From assembly GCA_963845735.1 (NCBI GenBank), contig CAWJTR010000039.1, forward strand, positions 62,001-126,000: a DNA stretch of 64,000 bases, given 5' to 3'. This document shows, in pieces, positions 17,522-26,543 of this stretch (position 1 is its first letter; each line of letters begins with the position of its first letter). The notes beneath the pieces were generated by a model. It was not told the origin of the DNA, did not search any database, and saw only the letters and a program-made list of their open reading frames with translations. This DNA comes from AP-15 sp963845735 (GTDB lineage Bacteria > Pseudomonadota > Alphaproteobacteria > ATCC43930 > CGMCC-115725). The translations under genes were made by a program, and so were the position numbers.

Positions 17522-17916
17522 CTGCGGTCTCCTCTTCCGATGATCCAGCCGATCCTATCGGCCTCCAGGGAAGAGCTGCCGCCCATTACCCAATGTTGAA
17601 AAACGGCGTGGCCAGCAAGCGGCGATGCCAAGGCGTAATTAATGGGCCCGAGGTTTGCCAACGCAAGAGCTCAGACTGGTTTGTGTCGAACTAGGCCCGC
17701 TCGATAGCCGCTCCCGACACTCAGCCTTGCCGGCGGGAACCGCTCTCTTGATGTGTCTTATTTCGGTCATTTCCCAAGCGTCGGGCTAGCAAACGCAGCC
17801 TGACGAAAAGCGGACAGCGGTTGCGGGGGCGAGGGCCAGGACTTTTGCTATCCCGGTAACTATCTTTCTGGTCGAAAAAGGACGCCGCGATACGGTCCAC
17901 CCGTGAGGCGGTAAGA
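17522..17916. other. IS110 upstream noncoding end (candidate bridge-RNA locus) and flank
   Basis: There is no gene here. The first ~150 bases lie 5' of the IS110 transposase on its coding strand, where IS110-group elements encode the bridge RNA. Short self-complementary stretches are visible (gccgat...atcggc at about 17546-17562). The outer boundary of the IS is not visible to me. Bases from about 17700 to 17916 are ordinary intergenic DNA before the MFS gene. Confidence 0.35.
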
Positions 17917-19149
17917 GTGAGTCCGGTTAGCTCAGTTTCGATTGCGCCTTCCACGGCAACCGTTGCCGCCATATGTGCGGCCGAAATCCTTGGTCTGGCC
18001 GGATATTCGATTGTTCCGGCGCTCCTGCCGCAGTTCATCGAGGCGTGGTCGCTGACCAACACGCAAGCCGGATGGCTCGCTGGAATCGTCTCGGCTGGCT
18101 ACATGCTCGCCGTCATTCCTCTTGTCAGCCTGACCGATCGCCGGCCCGCTCGGCACATCTATCTCGCCGCGAGCATGCTCGGCGCGCTGTCCTGTTTCGG
18201 CATGGCGCTGTGCGACAGTCTGCTTCCGGCCCTTGGATTTCGGGCCGCGGCCGGCATCGCCATGGCCGGCATGTATATGCCGGGGCTGCGGGCACTCACG
18301 CATGGCGTCGAGGGGACCATACGCGCCCGCATTGCGGCTTGGTACACCAGCTCGTTCACCATCGGGGCGTCGTTGTCGTTCCTGTTCGGCCGCGTCGGAA
18401 CGTTGCTGGGTTGGCGCAGCGCGTTTGTTGTCGCCGGCTTGCTCGGTGCCGCCAGCGTCTTGATTGCCTGGGCGGCGTTGCCCCGCGCGGATTCCGTAAG
18501 TGAGGCAAATCCGCAGCCCTTGCTCGACTTGGGTCCGGTGTTTGCCAACCGGGACGCTCTCGTCCTGATCGTGGGCTATGCCGCAGCAATCTGGGGTTGT
18601 GTCGGATTGCGGCAGTGGATCATCGTCTTTCTGACCTTCCGCGCGGGCGATCAGGCTGCTCTCCCGGAGCAAGCCTGGATTATCCTGGTCGTCGGCGCGC
18701 TGATCAGTTTTCTCGGCGTCCCCGCCGGCCTTATCGGCAACGAGCTCTCGATCCGCTACGGGCTGCGCAACATCGCCACCCTTGTCTTCCTGCTATCGGC
18801 GATCGCGGGCGGTTTATTCGGCTTCGCAGCGATGCTCCCTTACATCGCCGTGCTGGGGCTCTCCGTCATTGTCGGCTTCATCGTCCAGGGGAACTTTTCC
18901 AATCTCACTTCGGGCGTGCTCGGCGTCGCCGCCCCGCGGTATCGAGGAGCAACAATCGGGCTTTATTCGTGCATCGGCTTTGGCGCCGGGTTTCTGGGAA
19001 CCCTGCTGTTCGGTGTCACGCTCGACCAATTCGGCGGGACTGCGCACCTCACCGCCTGGATCTGGAGCTTCGGTACATGCGGACTCGCTTGCCTGATCGG
19101 CAGCGCCGCTACGATGCTCCTGTCACGAGACCTCTGGCGAAAATGGTAA
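17917..19149 (+). CDS. MFS transporter (CynX/NimT-like)
   Basis: A 410-residue inner-membrane permease with twelve hydrophobic segments. The start GTG 17917 is preceded by gaggcggtaa. The loop motif between helices 2 and 3 is SLTDRRPARHIYLAAS, a variant of GxxxDRxGRR, and the helix 5 region reads SFLFGRVGTLLGWRSAFVV. No substrate can be assigned. Its nearest gene neighbour is IS110, and no catabolic partner lies beside it. Unlike most MFS genes in this window it is uninterrupted. Confidence 0.88.
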   Translation: MSPVSSVSIAPSTATVAAICAAEILGLAGYSIVPALLPQFIEAWSLTNTQAGWLAGIVSAGYMLAVIPLVSLTDRRPARHIYLAASMLGALSCFGMALCDSLLPALGFRAAAGIAMAGMYMPGLRALTHGVEGTIRARIAAWYTSSFTIGASLSFLFGRVGTLLGWRSAFVVAGLLGAASVLIAWAALPRADSVSEANPQPLLDLGPVFANRDALVLIVGYAAAIWGCVGLRQWIIVFLTFRAGDQAALPEQAWIILVVGALISFLGVPAGLIGNELSIRYGLRNIATLVFLLSAIAGGLFGFAAMLPYIAVLGLSVIVGFIVQGNFSNLTSGVLGVAAPRYRGATIGLYSCIGFGAGFLGTLLFGVTLDQFGGTAHLTAWIWSFGTCGLACLIGSAATMLLSRDLWRKW

Positions 19150-19212
19150 CCTAAGAGCCTTCACTGGCCGAAGGCGTCGGGTACGGCGGTCGAGGCCGAG
19201 CCACCCTGAGGT

Positions 19213-19345
19213 TCAGCCCCCCTCGCGATAAAGCTGATAGTCCCGCTTATGATTGACCATCCACCCCTCCCGACGCAGCAGGATGTAGATCCGGAAATAG
19301 CCGTAGCGCACGCGTGCCTACGCCAGATCGCGGATGCGCAGCCCC
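19213..19345 (-). pseudogene. IS3-family orfB fragment
   Basis: The minus strand reads LRIRDLA, a stop, then ARVRYGYFRIYILLRREGW and MVNHKRDYQLYREGG. This is the HTH-to-rve linker typical of IS3-type orfB proteins (RYGYRRIHVLLRREGW, NHKRVYRLYREEGL). It is only about 40 codons, with an internal stop and no ends. It is a relic between the MFS permease and the PatB gene. Confidence 0.82.
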
Positions 19346-19373
19346 AGGGGCGCGCGCCACAGTGGAGAGACGC

Positions 19374-20537
19374 ATGACAACGACCGGAGAAACCGACTTC
19401 GATATCGCCAGGTTGCGGGCGCGGCGCACCAACAAGTGGCACAAGTTTCCGCCCGACGTGCTACCGGCGTGGGTCGCGGACATGGATTTCGGCGTCGCGC
19501 CTTCGATCACCGCCGCGCTGGCGCGCCTGACGCGAGACCAGGAATACGGCTATGCCGCGCGCGAGGGCGTGCTGGCCGCGGCCTTCGTCCGCCGCATGGA
19601 GCGGCGCTTCGGCTGGCACACCGATCCCGCCGACACGATCGCGGTCGGCGATCTGGTGCAGGCCAGCTTCTCCTCGGTCATGGCGTTCAGCGAACCGGGC
19701 GACGCGATCCTGTTGCAGCTTCCCTCCTACCCGCCCTTCATGCGCGCCATCGAGGATACGGGCCGCCGCCTGATCGCCAACCCGATGCGCGATGACGGCA
19801 CGCGGTGGGTGCTAGACTTGGGCGCCTGTGAGGCAGCCCATGATCCGCGCCTGCGCATGCTGATATTCTGCCATCCGCAGAACCCCACCGGGCGCGCCTT
19901 CAGCCGGCCGGAACTGGAGGAGGTGGCGAACTTCGCGATCCGGCATGATCTGGTGGTGGTGTCCGACGAGATTCACGCGGACATCGTTTATCCTGGCAAC
20001 ACGCATACTCCGCTCGCGTCGCTGTATCCGGAGATCGCGGCGCGCACCATCACCATCACCTCGGCGACCAAGAGTTTCAACATCCCGGCTCTGCGCTGCG
20101 CCGTCATGCATTTTGGCGCGCCCGCGCTCAAGGAGCGGTTTGAGAAGCGCATCCCGTCGCGGTTGCTTGGCTCGCCGGGGGTGACCGGAGTCGATGCCAC
20201 GGTCGCGGCGTGGGATGACGGGCAGCCGTGGCTGGACGAGATTCTCGCGCAGTTGCGGGCGAATCGCGATTGGCTGGCGGCGACGCTCGCCGCCGAGCTT
20301 CCAGGCGTAACCATGCGGGTGCCGGAGGCGACGTATCTGGCCTGGCTCGATTGCCGGGCGCTGGAATTGCCGTGCCCGGCCGGGCAGTTCTTTCTGGAGC
20401 AGGCCAGGGTTGGGCTGAATTTTGGCGAGACGTTTGGTGGGGATTACGCGGGGTTCGCGCGGCTGAATTTCGCGACACCGGCGGCGATACTGAGGGAGAT
20501 TGTTACGCGGATGGAGGCGGCGGTGAGGCAACGATAA
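19374..20537 (+). CDS. PatB/MalY-family PLP-dependent aminotransferase or cystathionine beta-lyase
   Basis: A fold-type I PLP enzyme of 387 residues related to MalY and PatB, which cleave cystathionine or other Cys conjugates to thiol, pyruvate and ammonia. Visible: LPAWVADMDFGVAP at the N-terminus, HPQNPTGRAFSRPELE, VSDEIHADIVYPG with the PLP-contacting Asp, and the Schiff-base Lys in TSATKSFNIPALRCA. A C-terminal Arg that binds carboxylate lies in FARLNFATP. The start ATG 19374 follows gtggagaga. Length is normal. It stands alone; whether it is a lyase or a transaminase needs assay. Confidence 0.9.
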   Translation: MTTTGETDFDIARLRARRTNKWHKFPPDVLPAWVADMDFGVAPSITAALARLTRDQEYGYAAREGVLAAAFVRRMERRFGWHTDPADTIAVGDLVQASFSSVMAFSEPGDAILLQLPSYPPFMRAIEDTGRRLIANPMRDDGTRWVLDLGACEAAHDPRLRMLIFCHPQNPTGRAFSRPELEEVANFAIRHDLVVVSDEIHADIVYPGNTHTPLASLYPEIAARTITITSATKSFNIPALRCAVMHFGAPALKERFEKRIPSRLLGSPGVTGVDATVAAWDDGQPWLDEILAQLRANRDWLAATLAAELPGVTMRVPEATYLAWLDCRALELPCPAGQFFLEQARVGLNFGETFGGDYAGFARLNFATPAAILREIVTRMEAAVRQR

Positions 20538-20802
20538 ATTCTGGAGAGGTTGACCGCGGTTAATGGCCGTTATCGGCGGGCCGGCCGATGCAACTGCAGG
20601 GCAACTATGCCGGCAGTTGCCCCACTTCAGCCACTGGCTGACGCGGGCCGAGTCGTCTCAATTGGGTGAAATCTAGGCATTCCCTGCGGCTGCGCAACGC
20701 CCGGTCACGTCGCGCTCGCCGACTCCGGTACGCCTCGATAGGTTCGACGAACGACTTGGCGTGGGCGATTCTGACGATTGCTTCTCGAGGGCTTTGCTAG
20801 CC

Positions 20803-22129
20803 ATGAGCTCAGAGGACGACGCAAAGACCTCGGACCTTGCAGCTGCGCCCTCGGTGTTGCCGGCCGGCGTGCGCACGAGGATCGTGATCTATTTGGGCGT
20901 TCTGCTCGTGCTGCTGGGTTTTGGGTCTCCCGGCGGCGGCCTGATCGGGCTGCCGATCAGCTTCGTGCTGAAGAACAAGCTTCACTTGGAGGCGCACGAA
21001 ATGGCGATCTTCGGCCTGATCGCCGGGGCGCCGAGCTATGTGTCCTTCCTCTTCGGATTTGCCCGCGACACCTGGAATCCGTTCGGCATGCGGGACCGCG
21101 GCTTCATGGTGCTGTTCGGCGCCCTGTCCGCGGCCGTATACGTGCTGTTCGCCTTCACGCCCGTGACCTATCAATCGCTTCTGGTCGGCCTCCCTGCTGC
21201 TGGGAACGTCCTTCCTGTTCGTCGCGAGCGCGCAGAACGGGCTGACCTCGGCCCTCGGCCAGCAGCACGTCATGTCCGGACAGGTCAGCGCGGCGTGGAA
21301 CATCTTCGGCTCGCTTCCGGGGATCGTGGCCTTGCTTTTGGGCGGTTCCCTCAGCGACCTGATGGAACGCCAAAACGCCACGCGCGCGACGCATCTGCTG
21401 TTTCTCCTCGGGGCCGCGATCATGGCGCTGGTGGCGCTCTACGGCTTGTGGAGGCCCGCCAGCGTTTTCGACAATCTGCAAGTAGAGCGCCCGTGCCAAG
21501 CCGACCCAGTCGACGACATCAAGCGGCTGGTCAGGCACTGGCCGATCTACCCCGCCCTGCTGATCTCATTTTTGTGGAACTTCGCACCGGGGGCGGGTAC
21601 GCCGCTGCAGTATTATCTGCAGGACACTCTGCACGCGCAGGACGCCCAGTGGGGCCAGTGGAATGCAATCTTCTCTGCATCCTTCATTCCCACCTTCCTC
21701 GTCTTCGCCGTTCTGTGTCGGAAGCTCCCGCTCAGGCCCCTGCTGTTCTGGGGCACGGTGGTCGCGATTCCGCAGTTTGTCCCGCTGCTGTTCATCCATT
21801 CCGTGACGGGCGCCCTGATCGCGGCGGCGCCGATCGGTCTGATGGGCGGCGTCGCCACGGCCGCCTACCTGGACCTGACGATCCGCTCCTGCCCGAGAGG
21901 CCTGCAGGGCAGCTTGCTGATGATGTCCGGCGCGCTTATTTCGATTGTTTCGGGCCTGGGCAACGTGCTGGGCACGAACCTCTACGATCAGTTCGGCGGC
22001 TTCACCGTGTGCGTGATCGCGATCACGGTGGTCTATGCCCTGATTCTCCCGGTCCTGCTGCTGGTGCCGAGACGGCTGATCGACACCGCAGATGGGCAAA
22101 TCCCCGAGCTCGCCTTCACAACCGACTAG
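20803..22129 (+). pseudogene. MFS transporter broken by a frameshift
   Basis: The first ~130 residues from ATG 20803 (PLGVLL-type helix VIYLGVLLVLLGFGSPGG, then FGFARDTWNPFGMRDRGF) are in one frame. From about 21182 the continuation (WSASLLLGTSFLFVASAQN, GQQHVMSGQVSAAWN, through to the stop at 22129) is in the next frame. One base lost or gained near 21180-21200 would restore a ~440-residue twelve-helix permease. As it stands the first frame reads on into nonsense. The substrate is unknown; the sequence resembles a poorly characterised MFS group with an asymmetric loop after helix 6. Confidence 0.85.
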
Positions 22130-22301
22130 GGCGCGGCGGCGAGGTCGGCCGAGCATGGAACCGGTGCAACGCTACCCGTGCTCGGTTGCGCTATCTTCTG
22201 TTAAAGTATCGTCAGGTCTCGAAGGGATGGTATCGATCGAGACGCGTGCGGCCGACACCACAATGCGACGGCTCGTCGCCTGACGCATGCTGGGATAAAC
22301 C

Positions 22302-22318
22302 GTAATTCTTAAAATTAC
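22302..22318. promoter_or_regulatory. AT-rich palindrome upstream of the second hybrid kinase
   Basis: gtaatt-cttaa-aattac is a perfect 6-bp inverted repeat in an otherwise GC-rich region, 58 bases upstream of the preferred kinase start. It may be an operator or part of the promoter; the short stem is too weak for a terminator. Confidence 0.35.
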
Positions 22319-22376
22319 TATAGAGTAGATTGTGACTCTCGGAAGATACTCCAGTCAGTTTGGCAGGTATCCGGGC

Positions 22377-24443
22377 ATGGATGAGCACAAGCCATCGAAC
22401 CACTCAAGCACATTCCTCTCCATCGTACCAGCCTCACCCACCGCAAAGCGATGTGCTCTTGCCACCGTCATCGCGTCATTTGCTACGTTTTGCCTGCTTA
22501 TCCCATTTGCCCGTGTTCCTTTCCCTCGTATCGAGCCCTTTATTCCGGTCTTTGATTCTATCATAGCGCTTAACAATTTGGTGACGGCAGGTCTTCTGGT
22601 TGTTGGATTTAGCAGATCACGACTTCGCACCGTTCTCCTTCTTGCGGCTGGATACCTATTCACCGCTCTCATGGCGGTCGCGCACATGCTGACCTCCCGA
22701 AGTCTGCTTTCGAGCAGCGATTTAGTTGGCGCGAGCGTTCAGTCCGGCCCCTGGCTAGATATCCTCCGCAATGCCGGTTTCCCCCTTTTCGTAATCTGCT
22801 ACGCCCTGCTGAAGCGCTACCACAACACGGGCGGCGGGCGATCGCGCGCCGACCCGCGTATTTGCATCCCTTCGGTTACCGCCAGCGTTATCGCAGGCGT
22901 GTGCTTGCTGTTTCTCCTTACCACCGCAGGTTATTCGCTGTTGCCCCGGATGGTAAATGGCGATGGTTATACACCCGCTATGATGGTCGTAAACGTAGCA
23001 GGTTTGGTATTCAGCATCATTGCTCTGATTGCTCTGGGGTCACGGTTTCCGTATTCCATACTCGATCTGTGGCTGCTCGTTGTCCTCTGCGCTTGGATAC
23101 CCGATGTGGCACTGAGCACTGTTATCAGTGCGGGACGTTTCGATTTAGGTTTTGCTACCGGCCATCTCTACGGTGTCTTAGCTGCGAGCATCGTGCCCGT
23201 GGTTCTACTTGTCGAGGCCGGGCGCCTTACTGGCCGACTTGACGAGGCTATCGCAGTCGCTGAGGAGCGCAACGCCCAGCTCGCGGCCTCACGCGAAGAA
23301 CTTGCCCAAGGCCGGCGCCTAGAGGCTATCGGTCAGCTGACCGGTGGAATCGCGCATGATTTCAACAATCTTCTAACTGTTATCATCGGCAATCTCGAAC
23401 TCATCCCGCGCGCTCATAAGGATGCCGAAAAAATCGAGGCGCTTGCGCAAGCCGCGATGAAAGCGGCGCAGCGAGGCGAGCACCTCGTTAGGCAGCTTCT
23501 CACCTATGCGCGGAAGCAGATCAACCGTCCACAGATCGTCAACCTCAACCAGCTGATCGCCAGTATCGAAAACCTGATGCATCGGGTCATCGGCGAGCAG
23601 ATCGAGATGGTCACGACGCTCAGCCCGGCCCTCGCACCAGTTCAGGTCGATCCGGCGCAATTCGAGACGGCGCTTCTCAACCTAGCTATCAACTCCCGGG
23701 ACGCGATGGCGGGTGGTGGACAGATGACGATCGAGACAGGGAACGTGATCGTCGAACAACACCATGCCACGAATGACCCCGAGGTCCAGCCCGGACACTA
23801 TGTCGTGATCACAGTGAGCGATACCGGCACGGGGATGACGCCAGCCGTATTAGCACGAGCGTTTGACCCGTTCTTTACGACCAAGGAGGCCGGCAAGGGA
23901 TCAGGACTTGGCCTAAGCCAGGTCTACGGTTTCGCTAAAACGGCCGGTGGCCACGTCAAAATCGATAGCGAGCTCGGTGTCGGAACGATAGTGAAACTGT
24001 ACCTGCCGCAATCGGCTGATCGGGTCATCTCTTCGGCGCTCGAAGCCGAACCTGAGTCCTTGCAGGCGGCGAGCGGTCGCGGGACGATCCTCGTAGCCGA
24101 GGACGATGAGGAAGTGCTCGCCGTCACCGCCGAAAGTCTGCGGGAGCTCGGATATCAGGTCGTGACTGCTGTCAGCGGCGCGCAGGCGTTGGAAATATTA
24201 ACGGGCGACCAGCCAATCGACCTTTTGCTTTCGGATGTGATCATGCCTGGAGGCATTAACGGGGCGCAGCTAGCCGTCAGGGCGCGGCATGTCCGGCCGG
24301 AACTTAAGGTCCTGCTGACCTCGGGATACACCGCAGCCGCTCTCAATCGTGAGCATGGGCTACCCGACAATCTGGACATCGTGGGTAAGCCTTATCGGCG
24401 CGAAGAACTGGCAAAGAAACTTAGGCTTGTGATCGGCGCGTAG
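22377..24443 (+). CDS. Hybrid sensor histidine kinase with MASE-type membrane sensor
   Basis: A 688-residue membrane kinase. The N-terminus has about seven or eight hydrophobic helices (residues ~20-290) resembling the MASE4 integral membrane sensor. A short coiled coil follows, then HisKA with IAHDFNNLLTVIIGN, HATPase_c with NLAINSRDAMAGG, DTGTGM and GSGLGLSQVYGFAK, and a C-terminal receiver with acceptor Asp in LLLSDVIMPGG. ATG 22377 is preferred; a GTG at 22332 would add 15 residues. Codon use of the membrane part is less GC-rich than the kinase part, which suggests domain shuffling. It is a paralogue of the kinase at 3-1913 with a different sensor. No response regulator is adjacent. Confidence 0.92.
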   Translation: MDEHKPSNHSSTFLSIVPASPTAKRCALATVIASFATFCLLIPFARVPFPRIEPFIPVFDSIIALNNLVTAGLLVVGFSRSRLRTVLLLAAGYLFTALMAVAHMLTSRSLLSSSDLVGASVQSGPWLDILRNAGFPLFVICYALLKRYHNTGGGRSRADPRICIPSVTASVIAGVCLLFLLTTAGYSLLPRMVNGDGYTPAMMVVNVAGLVFSIIALIALGSRFPYSILDLWLLVVLCAWIPDVALSTVISAGRFDLGFATGHLYGVLAASIVPVVLLVEAGRLTGRLDEAIAVAEERNAQLAASREELAQGRRLEAIGQLTGGIAHDFNNLLTVIIGNLELIPRAHKDAEKIEALAQAAMKAAQRGEHLVRQLLTYARKQINRPQIVNLNQLIASIENLMHRVIGEQIEMVTTLSPALAPVQVDPAQFETALLNLAINSRDAMAGGGQMTIETGNVIVEQHHATNDPEVQPGHYVVITVSDTGTGMTPAVLARAFDPFFTTKEAGKGSGLGLSQVYGFAKTAGGHVKIDSELGVGTIVKLYLPQSADRVISSALEAEPESLQAASGRGTILVAEDDEEVLAVTAESLRELGYQVVTAVSGAQALEILTGDQPIDLLLSDVIMPGGINGAQLAVRARHVRPELKVLLTSGYTAAALNREHGLPDNLDIVGKPYRREELAKKLRLVIGA

Positions 24444-24809
24444 GCCCACTCGCCTGGCACTGTATGGGGCCACTCAGGCCTGTCTGGCCCTGTTTGACCG
24501 GCAACGCCAGTCCCCTCCGCCACGCCGCGAACGGGCCAATGTGGTGGTACGCGCTGATCTGAGCAGACGCACGCGAAAAGCAATTTTCCCGCTGGGCTAT
24601 ACCGAGCCTTATCGCTCCGCTCACACCGGTCGTTTGCGACGGGGCGGGGGTAACTGCGGCTTAGACTAATACGACGCGATGTTTCCGCTACCAGCGCGCA
24701 TTACGCTCGACGGAATCGCCCCCAAACCGGTCATTCCTGGGCGCGCTTGACGCGGCGGGCGGGCGGGTCATGATACTGATTGAACAGATTCGGCAGGGGA
24801 GGAAAGGCC
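24444..24809. other. Intergenic, no gene seen
   Basis: 366 bases between the kinase and the ABM monooxygenase. Short open frames here on both strands have no recognisable sequence. A gggaggaaagg Shine-Dalgarno for the next gene lies at its right edge. Nothing else is evident. Confidence 0.5.
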
Positions 24810-25100
24810 ATGGCGGTCCGGCTCGTCGTCACGTTCCATGCGGTGCCCGGCAAGGGCGCCGAACTCGCGCAGGCGATGAAGGCGCGCTGCGAGGTCTCGC
24901 GGCAGGATGCCGGCTGCGAACAGTTCGAGGCGTTCCAGAGCGTCTCCGATCCCGACAAGCTGGTCCTGCTCGAATTGTGGCAGGACCAGGAGGCACTCGA
25001 CGCCCACGCCAAACTGCAGGCGCAGCGCCCGCCTTTGCCCGAGGGGCTGCGGCTCGGCGCCGGCGAGCGCGAGGACTATACCTACAACCGCACCCGCTGA
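24810..25100 (+). CDS. Antibiotic biosynthesis monooxygenase (ABM) domain protein
   Basis: A 96-residue dimeric alpha+beta barrel protein of the ABM/YgiN type. These are cofactor-free monooxygenases acting on quinols or related aromatics, or small partner proteins of flavin enzymes. Landmarks are VTFHAVPGKGAELAQAM, EQFEAFQSVSDPDKLVLLEL and a terminal His-less tail. The usual YgiN His position carries no obvious His. ATG 24810 is preceded by ggggaggaaagg. It is 16 bases upstream of an LLM flavin oxidoreductase and surely co-transcribed, so the pair probably acts in one oxidation. Confidence 0.87.
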   Translation: MAVRLVVTFHAVPGKGAELAQAMKARCEVSRQDAGCEQFEAFQSVSDPDKLVLLELWQDQEALDAHAKLQAQRPPLPEGLRLGAGEREDYTYNRTR

Positions 25101-25116
25101 ACCGGGAGGCGCCAAA

Positions 25117-26196
25117 ATGCAGGTCTCGTACTTCGAAACCGGCCGCTACTACGCGCCCTCGAACCTGCCGCGGCAATGGCCGATGCCGGCCGGCGCCTAC
25201 GACCGCGAGGCGGGCTCGCGCGCCTTTCGCGGCATGGTCGAGCGCAGCCGGTATGTCGAGGAGCTGGGGTTCGACTGGGTCAGCGTCTCCGAGCACCATT
25301 ATTCGCCGCGCATCTTGACCCCGTCGCTGCCGCTCGCCGCGGCCTACATCGCCTCGCACGTGCACAACATCAAGATCGCGCTGCTCGGGCCGATCGTGCC
25401 GCAGAGCAACCCGGTACTGCTCGCCGAGGAAATGGCGATGCTCGACACGATGGCCGACGGGCGGCTGATTGTCGGGATGCTGCGCGGCACCTCGAACGAG
25501 ATGATGACCTACGACCTCAACCCGGCGGAATCGCGCGAGCGCACCGACGAGGGCATGGAGCTGATCCTGCGTGCCTGGAGAGAACCGCAGCCCTTCGCCT
25601 GGCAGGGCAGGCATTTCCATTACCGCACCGTTTCGGTGTGGCCGAAGCCGCTGCAGCAGCCGCTGCCGCCGATCTATGCCCTCGGCACCAGCCGCGAGGC
25701 CAGCGACTTCGCGGCGCGCAACCATATCGGCCTCGGTGTGTCGTTCGGCCCGTTCGACGCGATGGGCAGGGTGACCGGCTACTACAAGGAAGAGTGCGCG
25801 CGCTATGGCTGGCAGCCGGAGCCGCACCAGATCATCTACCGCGCCAACATCCTGATCGCCGAGACCGACGAGAAGGCGCAGCAGGCGTTGGCACAGTATC
25901 CGCGGCAGGCGGTGTTCCCGCTGAAGGACGGGGTCGCCGCCGGGCTGCTGGAACTCGACCAGCGCAACGTCGCCGGCGAGGGGCGGCGGCCCGCCAATGT
26001 CAACCGGGCGCTGCCGATCAACTTCTGCGGCGGGCCGGGCGAGGTCGTCGCGCAATTGAAAGAGGCCCGCGAACAGATCGGCTGCGGCGTCGTCGATCTG
26101 TCGTTCCAGACCCCCGGCTCGGAACATCCCGACCAGTTGATGGAAGCGCTCGAACTGTTCGGCAAGAAGGTGCTGCCGCACATCCGCGACATCTAA
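25117..26196 (+). CDS. LLM-class flavin-dependent oxidoreductase
   Basis: A bacterial luciferase-like monooxygenase of 359 residues with a TIM-barrel fold using FMNH2. Visible: WVSVSEHHYSPRILTPSLPL, ALLGPIVPQSNPVLLAEEMA, LDTMADGRLIVGMLRGT and the C-terminal CGGPGEVVAQLKEAREQIG, all canonical. ATG 25117 has gggagg eight bases upstream. In operon with the ABM protein. Subfamily features resemble alkanal or nitrilotriacetate-type monooxygenases in general; the substrate is unknown. No flavin reductase gene is nearby, so it must borrow one. Confidence 0.93.
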   Translation: MQVSYFETGRYYAPSNLPRQWPMPAGAYDREAGSRAFRGMVERSRYVEELGFDWVSVSEHHYSPRILTPSLPLAAAYIASHVHNIKIALLGPIVPQSNPVLLAEEMAMLDTMADGRLIVGMLRGTSNEMMTYDLNPAESRERTDEGMELILRAWREPQPFAWQGRHFHYRTVSVWPKPLQQPLPPIYALGTSREASDFAARNHIGLGVSFGPFDAMGRVTGYYKEECARYGWQPEPHQIIYRANILIAETDEKAQQALAQYPRQAVFPLKDGVAAGLLELDQRNVAGEGRRPANVNRALPINFCGGPGEVVAQLKEAREQIGCGVVDLSFQTPGSEHPDQLMEALELFGKKVLPHIRDI

Positions 26197-26543
26197 AAAT
26201 GAAAGAAGTGGCAAATGGCACCCGGACTCGGCGAGGAACCGCGACCGGATGAGAAACCGCCGCCGAAGCATCTTCACCGCTCCCGAGCACAGCCGATAAC
26301 CGACCCGCTCGTTATTCATGGTACGCCGCGCTTGAGGTGAATCCAGCATCCGTTCTATGGCGTAACCCCGATCCATCTACCCAGACACTCGCGGCCAAAG
26401 CGTTTCAGCCGGGCGAGGGGCTGCAACTTTAAAGCCTACCTCGCTCGCCTAAGTACCGAACGCAGTCGCGCACACCGTTAACCTTTGGACGCCCCGCCAT
26501 CCATTAACAGCGCGTAGCGGGCAAGAAGCGAGGGGGTGGCCGA
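26197..26543. other. Intergenic, no gene seen
   Basis: 347 bases between the LLM gene and the convergent broken exporter. A minus-strand open frame covers part of it but is the shadow of the LLM gene running on. No repeats or hairpins stand out. Confidence 0.45.

Noticed and set aside
24829..26376. 515-codon open frame on the minus strand
   Set aside because: It lies antisense to the ABM and LLM genes, whose motifs are clear; its translation is Arg/Ala/Gly-rich without domains, typical of GC-rich shadow frames.
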